Assembly: GCA_964036195.1 (NCBI GenBank)
Contig: OZ038457.1
Coordinates: 8,583,147 to 8,647,146 of the forward strand
Length of the DNA: 64,000 bases
DNA from: Sphaerolaimus hirsutus
Taxonomy: Eukaryota; Nematoda; Chromadorea; Monhysterida; Sphaerolaimidae
Direction: 5' to 3'
This document shows positions 1-32,061 of this stretch, one piece after another; position 1 is the first letter of the stretch, and every line of letters begins with the position of its first letter. The notes under the pieces are model-generated. The model was not told where the DNA came from and searched no databases. It saw only the letters and a program-made list of their open reading frames with translations. Both the position numbers and the translations under genes were made by a program.

Positions 1-346
1 TTAATTCGTCATTTTTTCAAGCATATTTCTATCAAGTTATTCCAAAAATATGCTATATTAACACAATAACGTGTCAGTTTTGTACAAAATTGGCCATGAA
101 CAGAAAATGTTCGGTGCAGTCGCCGATGCCAGAAAAACATTCCTGCCTCACAGCATCAAAACTGAACGCATTTACTTCGCAGTGCAATTTCAACGAACTG
201 GCACTTTGCATTGCACTGACGGGAGGAGACAACACCACAGTGTTTCAATGCTCAACCTAGTCTATTGAACGCGTTCAACTTACATAAATTTAAATATACT
301 CAAAAACATTTCAAACACAACCAAAACGTGGTTGTTAGCAACCCAC

Positions 347-19372
<19,026 letters not shown>

Positions 19373-19710
19373 GTTGCTGACAATGTGGATTTGGCAATCA
19401 CACTTCCGTCTGCCACGGTAGCTCGGATGTAGATGGTTATGGCGGTAGATTCGATCTTTTTTGGTGGTATGGAATTGCGATTTGTCGGTTTTTCTATCGA
19501 TAGTTTGACGAAACACAGGTCATAATGTGTGAGTGTGTTGCTATGTGAGCAATTGTAGCGTTGCATCTGAAATAGGAAAACATGTAAAGTGATTGTTAAC
19601 AAATCTGTTATTTTTCGTCTGACAGACTGGTAATCATAGTTTGTTTTGCACCCAGTATATTTATTTGTCAAAATGAAGCGCGCTTTTGTAGTTTATGTAT
19701 TTTTTACATC

Positions 19711-19885
19711 TACCGTATTTCCTCGAAATACCCCCAGGGGGTTTAATTTTTCAGGGTGGAAATTTGGAGAGGGGTATTTCGAGGGGGGCTTATTCGAGGA
19801 GGAGTATTTTTTCCCCAGCTCGAAAACACCTGGGGGTATTTCGAGGGGGGTTAATTCAAGGGGGGTAATTCGAGGAAATACGGTA
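19711..19885. repeat. TACCGTATTTCCTCGAAATAC element (family A), short copy
   Basis: The ends TACCGTATTTCCTCGAAATA and CGAGGAAATACGGTA surround G-rich GGTATTTCGAGGGG units; the ~175-bp copy lacks the conserved interior. Confidence 0.7.
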
Positions 19886-20214
19886 TTTAGCAATATTTGC
19901 ATTGAAAAAATAAAAAAAGCACAATATAAAATAAATATTAAAATTACATTTATACTTTCTTCACGATTTTCTAGATATCAAATATCAGGAACAAATATCA
20001 GAGTGCTTTTTATAGATTTATATTAAAGATTTATATTTTTCAGGCTTTTTTAAGAGAGATTTAATAGTAGGTAGGTATTTCGTTTTTTAGAGATTTTCTG
20101 GGATTCTATTTAATATAAATTGTTCTCAAAATCGTCCATTTTTGCAATGCTAATCACATCGCAAGTTCGCAACAATCAGGAAAGTCTGACATCAGCGATT
20201 TCAAAACAAATAAA

Positions 20215-20568
20215 TACCGTATTTCTTCTGATAGAACGGCAGCCTCCAATAGAACGGCACATCCAATAGAACGATAGGTGCCAGAACACACAAATATTAG
20301 AAAAATGGGTGGTGAGAACATCCAATATGTTCATAATTATGCTTTAGGGTTATTTTCACATTTGGTTTTGTTTGAATTGATGCTCAGATAGTAAAATGTT
20401 GTTCATTTTCCAATAAAAACACTATGTTTAAATGAAAAATGTCTGAAAAATATTGGTGAAAAAAATAGAACGGCAGCCTCCAATAGAACGGCACCTCTAA
20501 TAGAACGGCAGGTAAAAAAGTTGACGAAAAGAATAGAACGGCGCTCTTCTATTAGAAGAAATACGGTA
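20215..20568. repeat. TACCGTATTTCTTCTAATAG element (family B)
   Basis: The ends TACCGTATTTCTTCTGATAG and TATTAGAAGAAATACGGTA flank repeated CCTCCAATAGAACGGCA units. Other copies lie at 24,375-24,844 and 29,494-29,938, with partial ones near 9.8-10.1, 18.7, 22.2-22.5 and 35.4 kb. Confidence 0.7.
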
Positions 20569-20910
20569 TAATATCTGGTATATCGCGCATGATAAAAAGT
20601 TCAAAAACAGGTTGGTATTTTGAATACCACATGTAGCTGCTGTAAATCCATTTTTTCATGGTATGCTTTTTATAGCCTTGGCGTCAAATCACCCTACTGT
20701 GTAATAAACCTTATATAGGTAGGTAAATAGTAAATAATTCCCGATCAATTATTCATTGTCTATGAAGTTTGTTGAACCGCACCAGAAAAAAAGCGAGAAA
20801 TCAAATAAATATAGCTGCCAGCTGAGGATTGCTATACCTAGTTTACTTCCTGAAACTTGTTTGAGGGAACTTGCAGGAAGTGGCAAGATTGATATTCATA
20901 CCATCGTATA

Positions 20911-21136
20911 TACCGTATTTGCTCGAATAATCCCCCTTGGGGAATTATTATTCGGTCAGACATTTTGAGGGGGGGATACTTCAAGGGGGAATTAGTCAAA
21001 GAGATGAATTATTATTTCGTCAATGATCATATACATTTTAAGGGGGAATTATTTTTTCCTCGCTCATCTTAAGCGGGAGGGGGGTTAGTCGAGGGGGGGG
21101 GTTCAAGGGGGAGGAATTATTCAAGCAAATACGATA
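20911..21136. repeat. Family A-like element, TACCGTATTTGCTCGAATAA variant
   Basis: The termini TACCGTATTTGCTCGAATAA and TATTCAAGCAAATACGATA flank GGGGGAATTATT units. It is a distinct subtype in which GAATAA replaces GAAATAC. Confidence 0.6.
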
Positions 21137-21257
21137 ATATCTTGCGGGTGGAACAACGAACGCGTTTTGTGTAAGTCAGTCTATATTTAAAAAAATAATA
21201 AGACATCATAATTCTTTCTTCTTCCTTGTCACACTCAGGACAGGATGTCACCTCGCA

Positions 21258-21776
21258 CCAGAGTTGTTAAAAGTACTGAACTTTTTTCAAAGTATACGTA
21301 AACGTAAAGTATTTATTTTTTACTCACCTCTTGAGTACAGAAAACGTAAAGTAATGTTTTTTTACTTTTACTCATGAGTAAACGTGATTAAACGTACTTT
21401 TCCTTGCAGAAAACGTAAACGTGAGTACTTCTGAGAAATGTTGCCAAAATTGTCGAGTGATGTCACACAAAAGCAGTCATTTTCATAACTTTTTGCTTAT
21501 TTTACGCAATTTTTGACTATATTTTTTGTTCTATAGCCATTTTCGACCAGTTTCCGATATTTTTAGCTCATTTTCTCCCTTTTTTCCCTTGTAGGCCTTT
21601 AAAAACCTATATAAAAGACTATAAAAATAACGTTTTACTGTACTCGAGTACTCTCAAAAAGTATATGTAAAAGCGAGTAACATAACTTTTTTTGGAGGAA
21701 ACGTAAAGGTATTTACTCTGTACTAGAGTATACGTATTTATTGAGTAAAAGTAAATACGTTTTAACAACTATGTCT
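21258..21776. repeat. CAGAGTTGTTAAAAGTACT element
   Basis: The left end AGAGTTGTTAAAAGTACTG is mirrored by ACGTTTTAACAACTATG. The interior repeats AAACGTAAAGTA and TTTTTACTC motifs. Similar elements occur at 25,457-26,216 and 60,957-61,692, with a fragment at about 10,853. Confidence 0.6.
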
Positions 21777-21973
21777 CGCACACCACTACCGTATTTCTTC
21801 GATCTTATTGACGTGTTCATTCACATTGGCTTGCTCGATTACTTTGGCGGGTCTATCAAGCATCTGAAAAATACATCGCCATGCTCGAATACATTGCCGT
21901 ATAAAAAAAATTGATGTTGCATGATCCGATTTATGTTTTGATGTTCGCCGCCATACATATGCACACCGTCTGT

Positions 21974-22710
21974 TCGAGCGATTTCCATTTTTCATCCCGT
22001 ACGGTTTACATGCTCACGGTTTTCATGCCATTCTGTGTCACTTTACTAGCTAAGTGTGACACTTTACTTGCTACTCTACTGTTCCAGTGTTCAACCAAAG
22101 TATGTCACTTTACTTGCTTTAAGTATGCCACTTTTCAAGCCAAAGTTGTGTGTTTTGCTCCAATTTACTCTTTTACATGAAATGTGGCATACTGTATTTC
22201 TTCTAATAGAAGGGCATCTCCAATAGAAGGTACATAGTAAAACTGCTGGAAGCGCTGATGTCAGACAGTTCCATCATTTAGTATGGTAGGTCGGGAGTAA
22301 AAATTTTGATATCGTTGTTATTGTTCTTTACAAATATTCTATGAATTGTTTCAAATGATGCTTAATAAAGACTGGTCAGTATTGGACATTTGAAGAAAAT
22401 GTCTGAAAAGATGACGAAAAAAAAGAAGGGCAATCTTCAATAGAACGGTGGGTAAAATTTTTTTTTTTAAATAGAAGGGCGCCGTTCTATTAGACGAAAT
22501 ACGGTATTTAGTGGCGTGCTTGTGGCTTGTAAACCGTAATACTTTGGCACGTAAAGTGGTATACTCTGGCATGAAAAGTGACACATAAATTTGGTATGTA
22601 AAAACATGTCTGGGGCTTGAAAACCGTACGTTTCAGCAAGTAAAACGGAGCATTTTAGATGAAAACCGTGAGCATGTAAACCGTAAGGGATGAAAAACGG
22701 AACACACTCG
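21974..22710. repeat. TTTCATCCC(T/G)TACGGTTTACATG inverted-repeat element, copy 2
   Basis: This copy is inverted relative to 9,582-10,337. Its left end, GATTTCCATTTTTCATCCC, matches the right end of copy 1, and its right end, GATGAAAAACGGAACACAC, matches the left end of copy 1. It carries the same nested CCGTATTTC(T/G)TCTAAT element. Confidence 0.75.
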
Positions 22711-23102
22711 TCTGTTCTGCCTATGTTTTGCTTTCGTTATCTACTCATACGGTATTGATCAGCGTTATGTCACAAAATGACAATGACATGCACTTATGTC
22801 ACTAATTGCACTTAAATCATGAATACGATCTGAAAAATATATTGCCGTGCTCGTTTACATTGCCGTGCTCGATTACATTGACCCCCCAAAACCGCTTATG
22901 AAACAATACATTAGCGGTCAATATGATCGAAGAAATACGGTAATTTAAATCCGTCCAACTTCGGGCGGTTCAGGTAACCCGAACCAGGGGCCAGTCTCGC
23001 ACTGCACGAAATGTCATGTCAAATGTCAATAATGACAGACAGTCAAATTTCGTGTGTAAGGCAACAAACAATTTTCCGGACAATGCATTTGACATACCGA
23101 TT

Positions 23103-23489
23103 TACCGCATATCCTTGAATAAGGCCTCCCCCTTGAATATCATCCGCTCTTGAATAACTCCCCCTGTTGGCCAGGTGAGGAAAAACAAACTCCTCCCCTT
23201 GAATAACTCCCCCTCTCGGTATTTGGTATATGTATCCACAGTGTGTATTTGAAGGATTCAGATGGCGATGAACACAAATTTTAGCATGAATACTTTGTTT
23301 TGATTGTTGTTTAAATGTTAAATACAGGATTACATGAGCTGATGCAATGCATTCACACAATGAATAAGTGAAAGTTCTGAGAAAAAAATAACTTCTCCCC
23401 TTAAATAACACCCCCTTGAATAACTCCCCTCTCCAAAACTTCTGACGAAATTATAATTCCTATTCGGTCTTATTCGAGGATAAACGGTA
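23103..23489. repeat. Family A-like element, CCTTGAATAA variant
   Basis: The left end TACCGCATATCCTTGAATAA and right end TTATTCGAGGATAAACGGTA enclose repeated CTTGAATAACTCCCCCT units. Confidence 0.6.
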
Positions 23490-24374
23490 CCTATATCCTC
23501 TCAAATTCTGCAGGGTATACAGTGCTGGTCTAAGAATGATATCCTCTCGACAAAGCACTTTGAACCACTAGCCAAAAGAACGGGGGAACACTGAAAAAGT
23601 CTGCAACATAAATACATAATTGCGTACTTGATCATGATACGCTCCACTATTATTGACAGCACGGGCGCGTTATTAACACGCGGGCGGTGTATTCGCAAGA
23701 TTTACGAGTCAATTGTAAAGCGATGTTGATGTGTGTGTGTGTGTGTTCTGTTTCGGCCCACCAAGCATAGACACTGTGCAATATAAATCTAATCTGAATG
23801 GACACTCAAAGGCTCAAAGCCTGGTGGAGCTCGTTAGTCAGCCTATAGCGATGGAAAGACAGGTTCGAAATTAAGAAACAAATTCAATTTTTTCTATAAT
23901 TGTCTGGTAACACTTCCAAATATGAAAAATGGATCAAAAATCGCCTACGCAAGAATTCTATAGATAAATGAAAGATGAAAGAAAATTTATGCGAGCGTTC
24001 ACTGACATAAATACAGAGTAAATTCCTGATAAGCTCTTAGAACATCCGCAAGATGCATTTTTGAAACTTTACATTTTTCATCATTTTTCCATCGACATCA
24101 GCAGCAATGGAATATTTCAACAATAGCAACTCGCGGAGGAGAGGAGTGTTAATGAAAGAAAGCTAATTATAGACAGTGACACTCAGCGCGCGCACCTGGG
24201 TTCCGTCGGGTTCGTTTCTTGATAGGCGGCACGCAATCTATCAATGGATTTTTCGCGCAATCGGCAACGCAGACATAGGCTCCCTAGAGATGTAAACCCG
24301 CTCATCATGTAGACCCGTTTCAGGGGTCACCAACGGGGGGGAGGCTCCCCCCCCCCAAAATAACTTAGCCAGCA

Positions 24375-24844
24375 TCCGTATTTCTTCTAATATAACGGCA
24401 TACCTCCAATAGAACGGCAACGGCACCTCCAATAGAACAGCTGGTTTTGGCACTTTTTTACACCCACGAAAAGAATAGAACGGCAGCCTCCAATAGAACG
24501 GCACCTCCAATAGAACGGCACCTCCAATAGAACGGCAGGTAGAAATGTCAATGAAAGAGTGCCAAAACACAAAACTATATGAGAAATAAGTTGTTAGATC
24601 ATCCAGGCTGTTCAGAACTATGATAAAGTGGTTGTTTTCACATTTGGTTTGAATTGATGATCTGATATTAGTCGCTCATGTCTCACTCAAAATATGTACT
24701 ATGTTCAAATGAAAATTGCGTGAAAAAGTTTGATGAAATAAATAGAACGGCAGCCTCCAATAGAACGGCACCTCCAATAGAACGGCAGGTAAAAAAGTTG
24801 ACGAAAAAAATAGAACGGCACCGTTCTATTAGAAGAAATACGGT
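24375..24844. repeat. TACCGTATTTCTTCTAATAG element (family B), second copy
   Basis: The element carries CCGTATTTCTTCTAATATAA and TATTAGAAGAAATACGGTA ends, with at least seven CCTCCAATAGAACGGCA units in two clusters. Confidence 0.7.
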
Positions 24845-25456
24845 ATCTATCTATCATGGAGGCCCGCTCAGCTTCTACCTAAATTTCTGGCTACTTTCTC
24901 CTTAGCCCACCCCCTATATCGCTCAGCTATCAATCTAACTGCGTGGATTAATTTTGAGAGATTTTTCTAAATTTTCACTCACAATTGTATATTTTTATCG
25001 TTCTGTTAAATTTCACTTTAAATTCCTAAAATCACTATCACCGGGGCTATATTTAAGACGTGTTTACTCCAGACAAATTTGGAATAACCTAGGTTAGGCT
25101 CCCAAAGGTGTATGAGGTGCGCTCAACTGTTGTCGACACAACATTGTTGTCCACACAGCTTTTATGACCGATCATATTCATTTCACTGAGTCACTCACTC
25201 TGAGCGGTCGTTTGCGAAGCGTATTAAAAATTAGTTGAAAGTATGAGAGAGCAGTTTAACCGGCTGCAGTTCACGTAATGAACTTAAATACCGTATCATT
25301 TTTCTACCGTAAATATTGTTCTACCTAATAACTTTAATACAATCAATGTGCCAAAATCAAGAACGTTTTGCCAGAACAACAAATCGGCATGCGAAACACG
25401 TGATGAATTATGGATTTATGCGTGTCTAATGCGTGTCTTGAAATCTTTGGGCTGTA

Positions 25457-26216
25457 CCAGAGTTGTTAAAATACCGGTATTTTTGGAAAGTGTAAGTGTA
25501 AGTGTAAATACACTTTCCAAATTTTGAGTATGGATACCAAAAGTGTAAGGTATTTTAAAAATACCTAGGAAAGTGTAAAAAAAGTGTAAGTGTAAAAATT
25601 TTTTTTGAAAGAGCTCTCACTGTTGAGCATTAGAAAACACCGCTGTTCTTACCTTTAGATCGATTTATTTATCATTTTCATGCATTATTTCACGTTTTAC
25701 AGCCTTTTATGAAACATTTCAGACTGTAACAAATACTGTAGTGGCAGTTTTTTCCTAGTAATGGCAGTTTTTCAGTGTTGATATTTTAATGATTAAGCGT
25801 TGCGATACACAGAGTTTAAATGCAAGAATGGACATGCAGCAAATGTCAATGGAAAAAGTGACTTTGTGTCCGTTGGTGAACTTCCATTGATCTTGTCCTT
25901 TTTACAAAAGTATGATGAAACTAGAATACCATGAGTACTGATCAAAGATTGTAGATCTAAGGCTAGTTTGTACATTTGCCATAATTTCTACATTCAATGC
26001 ATTTTTTGTACATGACCCTATTTTATGCTTTCTCAAAAGCATAAAACAGGGCCATCTGAAAGAAAAAAATACACTTTCTGTACCCGGGTATTTTGTCCAG
26101 GAAAGTGTAAAAAAAGTGTATGGGTATTTTATGAAAGTGTAAGTGTAAGTGTAAATATAAATACCCATTTACCCGGGTATTTCGGGTAAGTGAAAATACA
26201 CTTTCGCAACTCTGGG
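25457..26216. repeat. CAGAGTTGTTAAAATACC element
   Basis: The left end CCAGAGTTGTTAAAATACCG is paired with CTTTCGCAACTCTGG on the right. Both flanks are rich in AAGTGTAAGTGTAAA. The middle (about 25.62-26.05 kb) is unrelated AT-rich sequence without a convincing ORF. Confidence 0.55.
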
Positions 26217-27231
26217 CTGTACAGTATTTGTTGCTGTTGTTTCTTTTGAAAAAAAATGGTGAAAAAAACTTGATGGTATCCATCAATATATTAATATACC
26301 GTACTCTACTTTAATGTTTCATGTAAAGAAAGTAGCGTTCCAGAAATGGTGTTTTTCAGAAGATTTAATTCAATATAATCTCAGAAAATTTCTTTAAAAT
26401 AATATAAAATTTAATTTCTGCGAAAAAACCCTAAGAGAAAATATAAATAAATATAAATGATAGATTTTTTTATATTTTCTTGTCATAAAATAAATATAAT
26501 ATTATGGATTAGGAGGTAAACGACATCTGATTGATTGCGTTGGCTGTCTGATAGATAATATCAAAACTAAAGCATAATATGCACTTGCAGCCACGACACA
26601 CTCAAGAAATAACATGCAGGTAATGAACTCTCTAAGTGCAAAATTTATCTATTTACCAAGTGAAAAGCTAGTCAAAATTAGAATAAGAAGGTTCAATTCA
26701 AGTGACACATCGTTCCCATTTTAATGAATCGCTTATCACTGTCGCAGCAGCTCGCACAGCGCCAACAGTTGGGCGGCTCAGGGGCGCATCGCACTGCAAT
26801 CTGTCTCATGCGCATTCAATTCACATGCGTCGCGCGAGTGATCAGCGCGGTGGAAAGACGCCATGATAATGGCGCTGGCGCCATTTTTTTTTGGCGCCCG
26901 ACCCTTCTGGCTTGGATTGAAAATCTCGGTTTTTAGACCGACGAAATATGATAAATGGGGTTTTGACAAAGCAGTTTGAGAGTGAAAAATACAAGGGGCT
27001 GGAAAACCACGAGAAATCTACGTCTACATAACAATGGAGCGTCAAGCCGGATCATTGGAACCAAAGAAAATATTCGGTTGTTTACCGCGGGATCGAAAAA
27101 TATAGACCGAGTCACTCAACCCAAGTAACACGAACCTGAATACTCGGAACAGAAGGAAATGTCATCCTAAAAAACGCCGTGACATTTCAGCCGCTCAAAG
27201 CTGTGGTCAAAGCTTTAATTTCAATTGAGAC

Positions 27232-27704
27232 CCTGGGGCCAGATTTAATACTCCCTACAGATTTGTAGGGTAGGGCGTACGTCCGATAGATTTTTTAAAG
27301 TTCAGCCGCATCGACGCACATGCACCGAGAGCAAGGCGGTTTGTAAAATATACGAAACCATCCCTTAAGGTCGCCGATATTGCAATATGACGTATATCGC
27401 TTCGATTTTGGCCCGGAAATCACTATTTCGTCATTTCTTGGCCGTCTGCCAATTCGCTTTTTATTTTATTTTGTCAGGCGGGTTACTCGCATAAGTCGCG
27501 CTTTTGTGTAGTCAGGTGGTCACTTTTTTAGTGTTCACGTCATATTGCAATATCGGCGACCTTTAGGGATTGTTTCGTATATTTTACAAACCGCCTTGCT
27601 CTCGGTGCATGTGCGTCGATGCGGCTGAACTTTTAAAAATCTATCGGGCGTACGCCCTACCCTACAAATCTGTAGGGACAGGGAGTATTAAATCTGGCCC
27701 CAGG
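27232..27704. repeat. Large palindromic foldback element of 473 bp
   Basis: The arms of about 150 bp start CCTGGGGCCAGATTTAATAC and end TATTAAATCTGGCCCCAGG. They share GGCGTACG, CATGCACCGAGAGCAAGGCG and TCGCCGATATTGCAATATGA with only scattered mismatches. No ORF fits a transposase. Confidence 0.75.
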
Positions 27705-27881
27705 AGCCAGTTCCGCAAGTAGAGAAATGAGAAATAAAATAGCAAAAGTGAAGGGAAATTTCTTTTTCTTTCTTTACTTCGCTTTCGTCAATTCACTTGC
27801 CACTTCACTTCGGTTTTGCCATTTTACTCAGCTTTTGCCCTTTTACTTCTCACTTCTCCACTCGCGGAACTTGCGCCTGGT
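27705..27881. repeat. Second copy of the CCAGTTCCGC foldback repeat
   Basis: The ends AGCCAGTTCCGCAAG and CGCGGAACTTGCGCC flank AT-rich arms made of TTTTGCCATTTTACT and CAAAAGTGAAGGG units, as in the 3.45 kb copy. It abuts the 27,232-27,704 palindromic element. No exons were recognised beside it. Confidence 0.55.
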
Positions 27882-28341
27882 GGTGAAAATCGCAGCAGCG
27901 GCATTGGCGTGAATGGCGCCAGCGCCATAATATCTGGCGCTGTTTCCATCACTAAACCGGCGGCGCGCGGGCGTGTTCGGCACCTGATAAAGCGGTCGCT
28001 CCTCAGACTAGACTCAGTTCAGATCGAAGTGAATTCCATGCGGCCCCATTAGCGGCCGCTTGTCACCGCGACGGCAGCCGCGCAGCTACTACGAGACAAA
28101 TTTGCAACTTGAAGTGCATTTGCCGGGGGAAAGTCACCGCGGTTGTAAGTGCGCTGATGCCACTTGTTGATGCGGTGGTAAAAATGATATTTGAAGGGAG
28201 CGCTTTTATGTATTTACGTCACAGTTTGGTTCGGAATTTTCAGTTGGTTAAATTGGGGAACACACGTCATTTTCGTAGATGCATCATTTTGGTATATCTA
28301 TGAGTAAATAAATCATATGCGACTGTTGAGTACAAAGGATA

Positions 28342-28800
28342 TACCGTATTTCCTCGAAATACCCCCCGGGGGGTGATTGTTTCATAGTGGTCCCGAGAGG
28401 GGGGGGGGTCAAACGAGGGGGGGGGTATTTCGAGGGGGGGGGTTATGATTTCACAAGAAAATTTTTGAAAACCAAGTACGAAATTGTCGTCTGAAACGTA
28501 CGCAGACGTCGAAAAATGCAACAAAAACCGCCATTTATAAGGTTCTGTAGACTAACATTAGTATGTAGATGGTATGTACACTGTTCTAACGTGATTCCGA
28601 CATTGTTTTAACGTGTGTTCTGCACTACGCAGAACACAAACTGCCATATTTGTGATGTACGTTCTCTTTACACTCAATTTGGGGGGGGGTATTTCGAGGG
28701 GGGGGGTGATTGTTTCATAGTGGTCTCGAGAGGGGGGGGGGGTCAAACGAGGGGGGGGGGGGTATTTCGAGGGGGGGGGGTATTTCGAGGAAATACGGTA
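28342..28800. repeat. TACCGTATTTCCTCGAAATAC element (family A), full-length copy
   Basis: This 459-bp copy has the ends TACCGTATTTCCTCGAAATA and CGAGGAAATACGGTA plus G8-G12 runs. The shared interior includes GTGTTCTGCACTACGCAGAAC and is inverted relative to 36.5 kb. It is flanked by TA on both sides. Confidence 0.75.
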
Positions 28801-29493
28801 TATCATACAATACCTTTGACTCTAAAAATAATGTAAATACATTTGAGAAATTTCAAACTTTTTAGATTTCTAAAAAAAATTGAAAAAATATATTTTTACG
28901 GATTGACGTCGTTATTGCGTCAATTCGCAGTAAAAAATCATGATAACTGTAAACACGCAACATATCAATTCACAACTTTCATGCTCACGATCATCGAATT
29001 AGCACACAGTTGAAATTGCACGGCTTCGTTTGCTATAGCGCTAGTCATTCCTGTCAACGAAAACAAATCTGAAAATAGGTAAGTAAATAGTAAATAGGTA
29101 TTTACAACAGTACACTGTGTTTTACTCAAGTCTCGAATATCTGATGTCCCACAAAATGACGCTTCAACGGCTATTCTTCTACACGTTTGGCTTGAAACTG
29201 TATTTATCCTCTGTCTGAAACAGAATTCGAAAACACGCAATAAAAACGTAAACAAAAACGTAGCGAACGATTGCACAGTGCACGTAGACACGCGGGGACG
29301 TTAGAAACGTCAGTCAATCACCACAGGAGAGTTGCAACAAATATGAAGTGCGCATGAAACTTGCTGTAGCTGCTTGGGAGTTGGGAGTTGTTGCCGAAAA
29401 TGGGTCCGCAAGCGGTTTTGAGATTTTTTGTTGTTTTATAAAACGAGAACTAAACGATGGCAAACCTCTGGCAAACGTGTTAAAAAATTTATT

Positions 29494-29938
29494 TACCGTA
29501 TTTTTTCTAATAGAATTATGTGTTTTGAATGTATTTGTTTCGTCAACTTCTATACCTGCCCTTCTATTGGGGACGCCCTTCTATTGGAGACCGCCCTTGT
29601 ATTTTTTTCGTCGACTTTCAGCCAACCTTTTTCAAGTTCTGCCAAGGTATTTCAAAGTGTTACGTCAGAGACAGTTCAGCGAATGACGATACATAGAGTT
29701 CATTCAACATTTTATGATGAAATAGCACAAAATTTATGGACCGAAGCCATAAAATCACAGCGCCCGCTGACATTTTTAATTTTTTTATGCATTTGGCACA
29801 ATTCCAGCACTTTGTGTACTTTCTATTGGAGACTGCCCTTTTATTTATTTCGTAGCCCAAATTAAGTCGAAAAAGTGTACCTTTTTTTAGAGACGCCCTT
29901 TATTAGAAACCCGCCCTTCTATTAGAAGAAATACGGTA
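29494..29938. repeat. TACCGTATTTTTTCTAATAG element (family B), third copy
   Basis: Ends TACCGTATTTTTTCTAATAG and TATTAGAAGAAATACGGTA enclose CCCTTCTATTGGAGACGCCC units. The interior matches the sequence at 35.2-35.4 kb in opposite orientation. Confidence 0.65.
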
Positions 29939-30621
29939 AAGACATTTTTCTAAAATGACTTTCGAATTTCCGAATCTTTTCTCCGCAAAATAGTTTCCGA
30001 CTTTTCAAATTTTTGAATTTCTCGTTTTAGTTTTTGATGACAAAATCTTTGTTGACACCCCTGTTGGGATACGTTAGGCCGAGTTTGGCCGAAATGTTTG
30101 CGTGTATGCAAAGGTGTTTTAAAATGACAAAAAAAATTACAAAGCCAAATTTTTTTACACAAGTACCGCGAAGAGACAGAATACGGTTCTATGCAAGTGA
30201 CTGATAGATAATTGATGTCCTTCAAAATGTCCGTTAGTATGTGTGATACTGTATAATAATGCGAAAACGAAACCGGACCGAAGGTCTGGAGAAGATCCGG
30301 CCAGTATTTCATATTTCTCCAAAGAATTTGTCTTCATTCCTATCCGATTTTATTGTTGCGCCCACAACAGGCGTGACATAAATCAGTATTCGAGATTGAA
30401 AAACATTTGGCAACAGCTGACGTTATAAGACAACGCAGGTGCTCCGAAAATAAAAAAACCACAGCAATGAAAAAAAATTCCATTCCGAAATCTTCTGCTA
30501 TCACATTCAAACGAGGAAAAAACATTCGAGGTTCTTAAAAATCACGGCGCGGTGCGGTCATAATAGAAATCGGGGGCGGGGGTAGAATTTTAGAGTGGGG
30601 GTCGCGAGCGCGAGCTTATAC

Positions 30622-31048
30622 TGCTGCGATTACAGCTCGAGCACATTAAAATTGACCGGGCGTAAAATTAATTTTGGGCGTAAAATAACTTACAGATGAA
30701 TGGATAAAGATATGGCATTGTAATTTCAGTCAATCACATGCAGATGTTGCTTGTGTCCAAAGCTCATCAGTTTATTTTAATCGTACTGGGAGTTATGAAT
30801 TTTGGCACAAATTTTTTTAATTTTACTCCCTACCCCTAATTTTACGCAACATACAGCGCATAATTGAAAAAATTGTGCTAAAATTCATAACTCCCAGTAC
30901 GATTAAAATAAACTCATAAGCTTTGGACACAAGAAACGTCTGCATCTAAGCTTTTAGCACTCAAATGACAATGTCGTATCTTTATCCATTCATCTGTAAT
31001 TAATTTTACGCCCAAAATCAATTTTACGCCCGAGCTGTAATCGCAGCA
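30622..31048. repeat. Foldback element nested in a GGGGGTAGAATTTTAG element
   Basis: Arms TGCTGCGATTACAGCTCG and CGAGCTGTAATCGCAGCA extend through GGGCGTAAAATTAATTTTG and AGTACGATTAAAATAAACT. An outer pair, GGGGGTAGAATTTTAGAG near 30,578 and CTAAAATTCTACCCCCGA near 31,612, brackets it and the 31.1 kb MITE, so this is an insertion stack. Confidence 0.65.
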
Positions 31049-31102
31049 TACCTAACTCGGGAACCGCTCGGAATTGTTGATATTTTGTTATACTTACTGA
31101 CC

Positions 31103-31290
31103 CTGCGCGCACGTTTTCACAAGAAATTTGGAAAACTCATAAGTCAGATTTGAACGCATTTGACATTTCTAGACTGAGACACTTATAATCTTCGTCAACT
31201 GTAGTTGACCTCATTCTGGAAAACTCAAATGCGCTCAAAGCTGATTTATGAGTTATGGTGAAATTTCTGGTGAAAACTAGTGTGCGCGGG
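31103..31290. repeat. Foldback MITE, CACACTAGTTTTC family, second full copy
   Basis: The ends are GCGCGCACGTTTTCAC and GTGAAAACTAGTGTGCGC, with the same AACTCAAATGCG arms and central AACTGTAGTTGACC as the 4.95 kb copy. Confidence 0.65.
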
Positions 31291-32061
31291 CAAAATATGG
31301 TTTCAAAATATGGTAACTTGAAAATCGAAGACATTCTTCTACGACCCCAAGACCGGAGATAGGGTGGATCTATACAAACATACCATTTGCGAAATTGTCT
31401 GAGTGTTGAAATTTAAGAATGCAACATCTCGAGAAATTTTTTGTGAATACTATCTTATATTCTTGATCGCGAGAAAAACTATACCTTTCCAATCAAATGT
31501 TCTCTTTCCAATCAATCACTCAGCGGTTCCCTAGTTATAATCATGCGCTCGTGAGCCGACTCCCCCTAAAATGCCACCCAAAACTCCACTATAGGCCCAA
31601 CCCTCCCCCCCCCTAAAATTCTACCCCCGATTTCAGCACTTGCAATATGGCGGCCAGTAGAGCGCAGCGGGCCGGCCAATTGTCAACTAAATAGCAGCGG
31701 AACGACGCGCGGCGCGGTGCTTCCATCTAAAGTTTCCAGCCTTCCACATGTCGACTTGGTGTGATCCGAAATTACCAGACAGACGGTTGACACTGCACTT
31801 ACCAAAACCGCTTACGCGATTGTGTTTAGGAATGTTCAATTTTGTTCGCAAGCAAGGAAAGCATTAGCAAGGTGAATATAGGTACCTAATATGATATAAT
31901 TTCACGTCCGATGTTGTTTTCTTTATAAATATTATGTCTTTACTTTCATTATGCCATACGTTTTGTGAGAAATATCATAGTGCCGCACGTAACCTTACGT
32001 GGGAAATTTGCAATTGTAATAGTTTCAGAGTTTTTCTCGAAACTCGATAAAATTTGGCCAA

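Larger units (their letters stand above)
19373..32061. other. Intergenic repeat-rich region
   Basis: No gene was recognised. It contains family A elements (19.71, 20.91, 23.10 and 28.34 kb), family B elements (20.21, 24.37 and 29.49 kb), the 0.74 kb inverted element at 21.97 kb, GTTGTTAAA elements (21.26 and 25.46 kb), a GT microsatellite near 23,730, the foldback at 27.23 kb and nested foldbacks at 30.6-31.6 kb. ORFs here are low-complexity or repeat-derived. Confidence 0.6.
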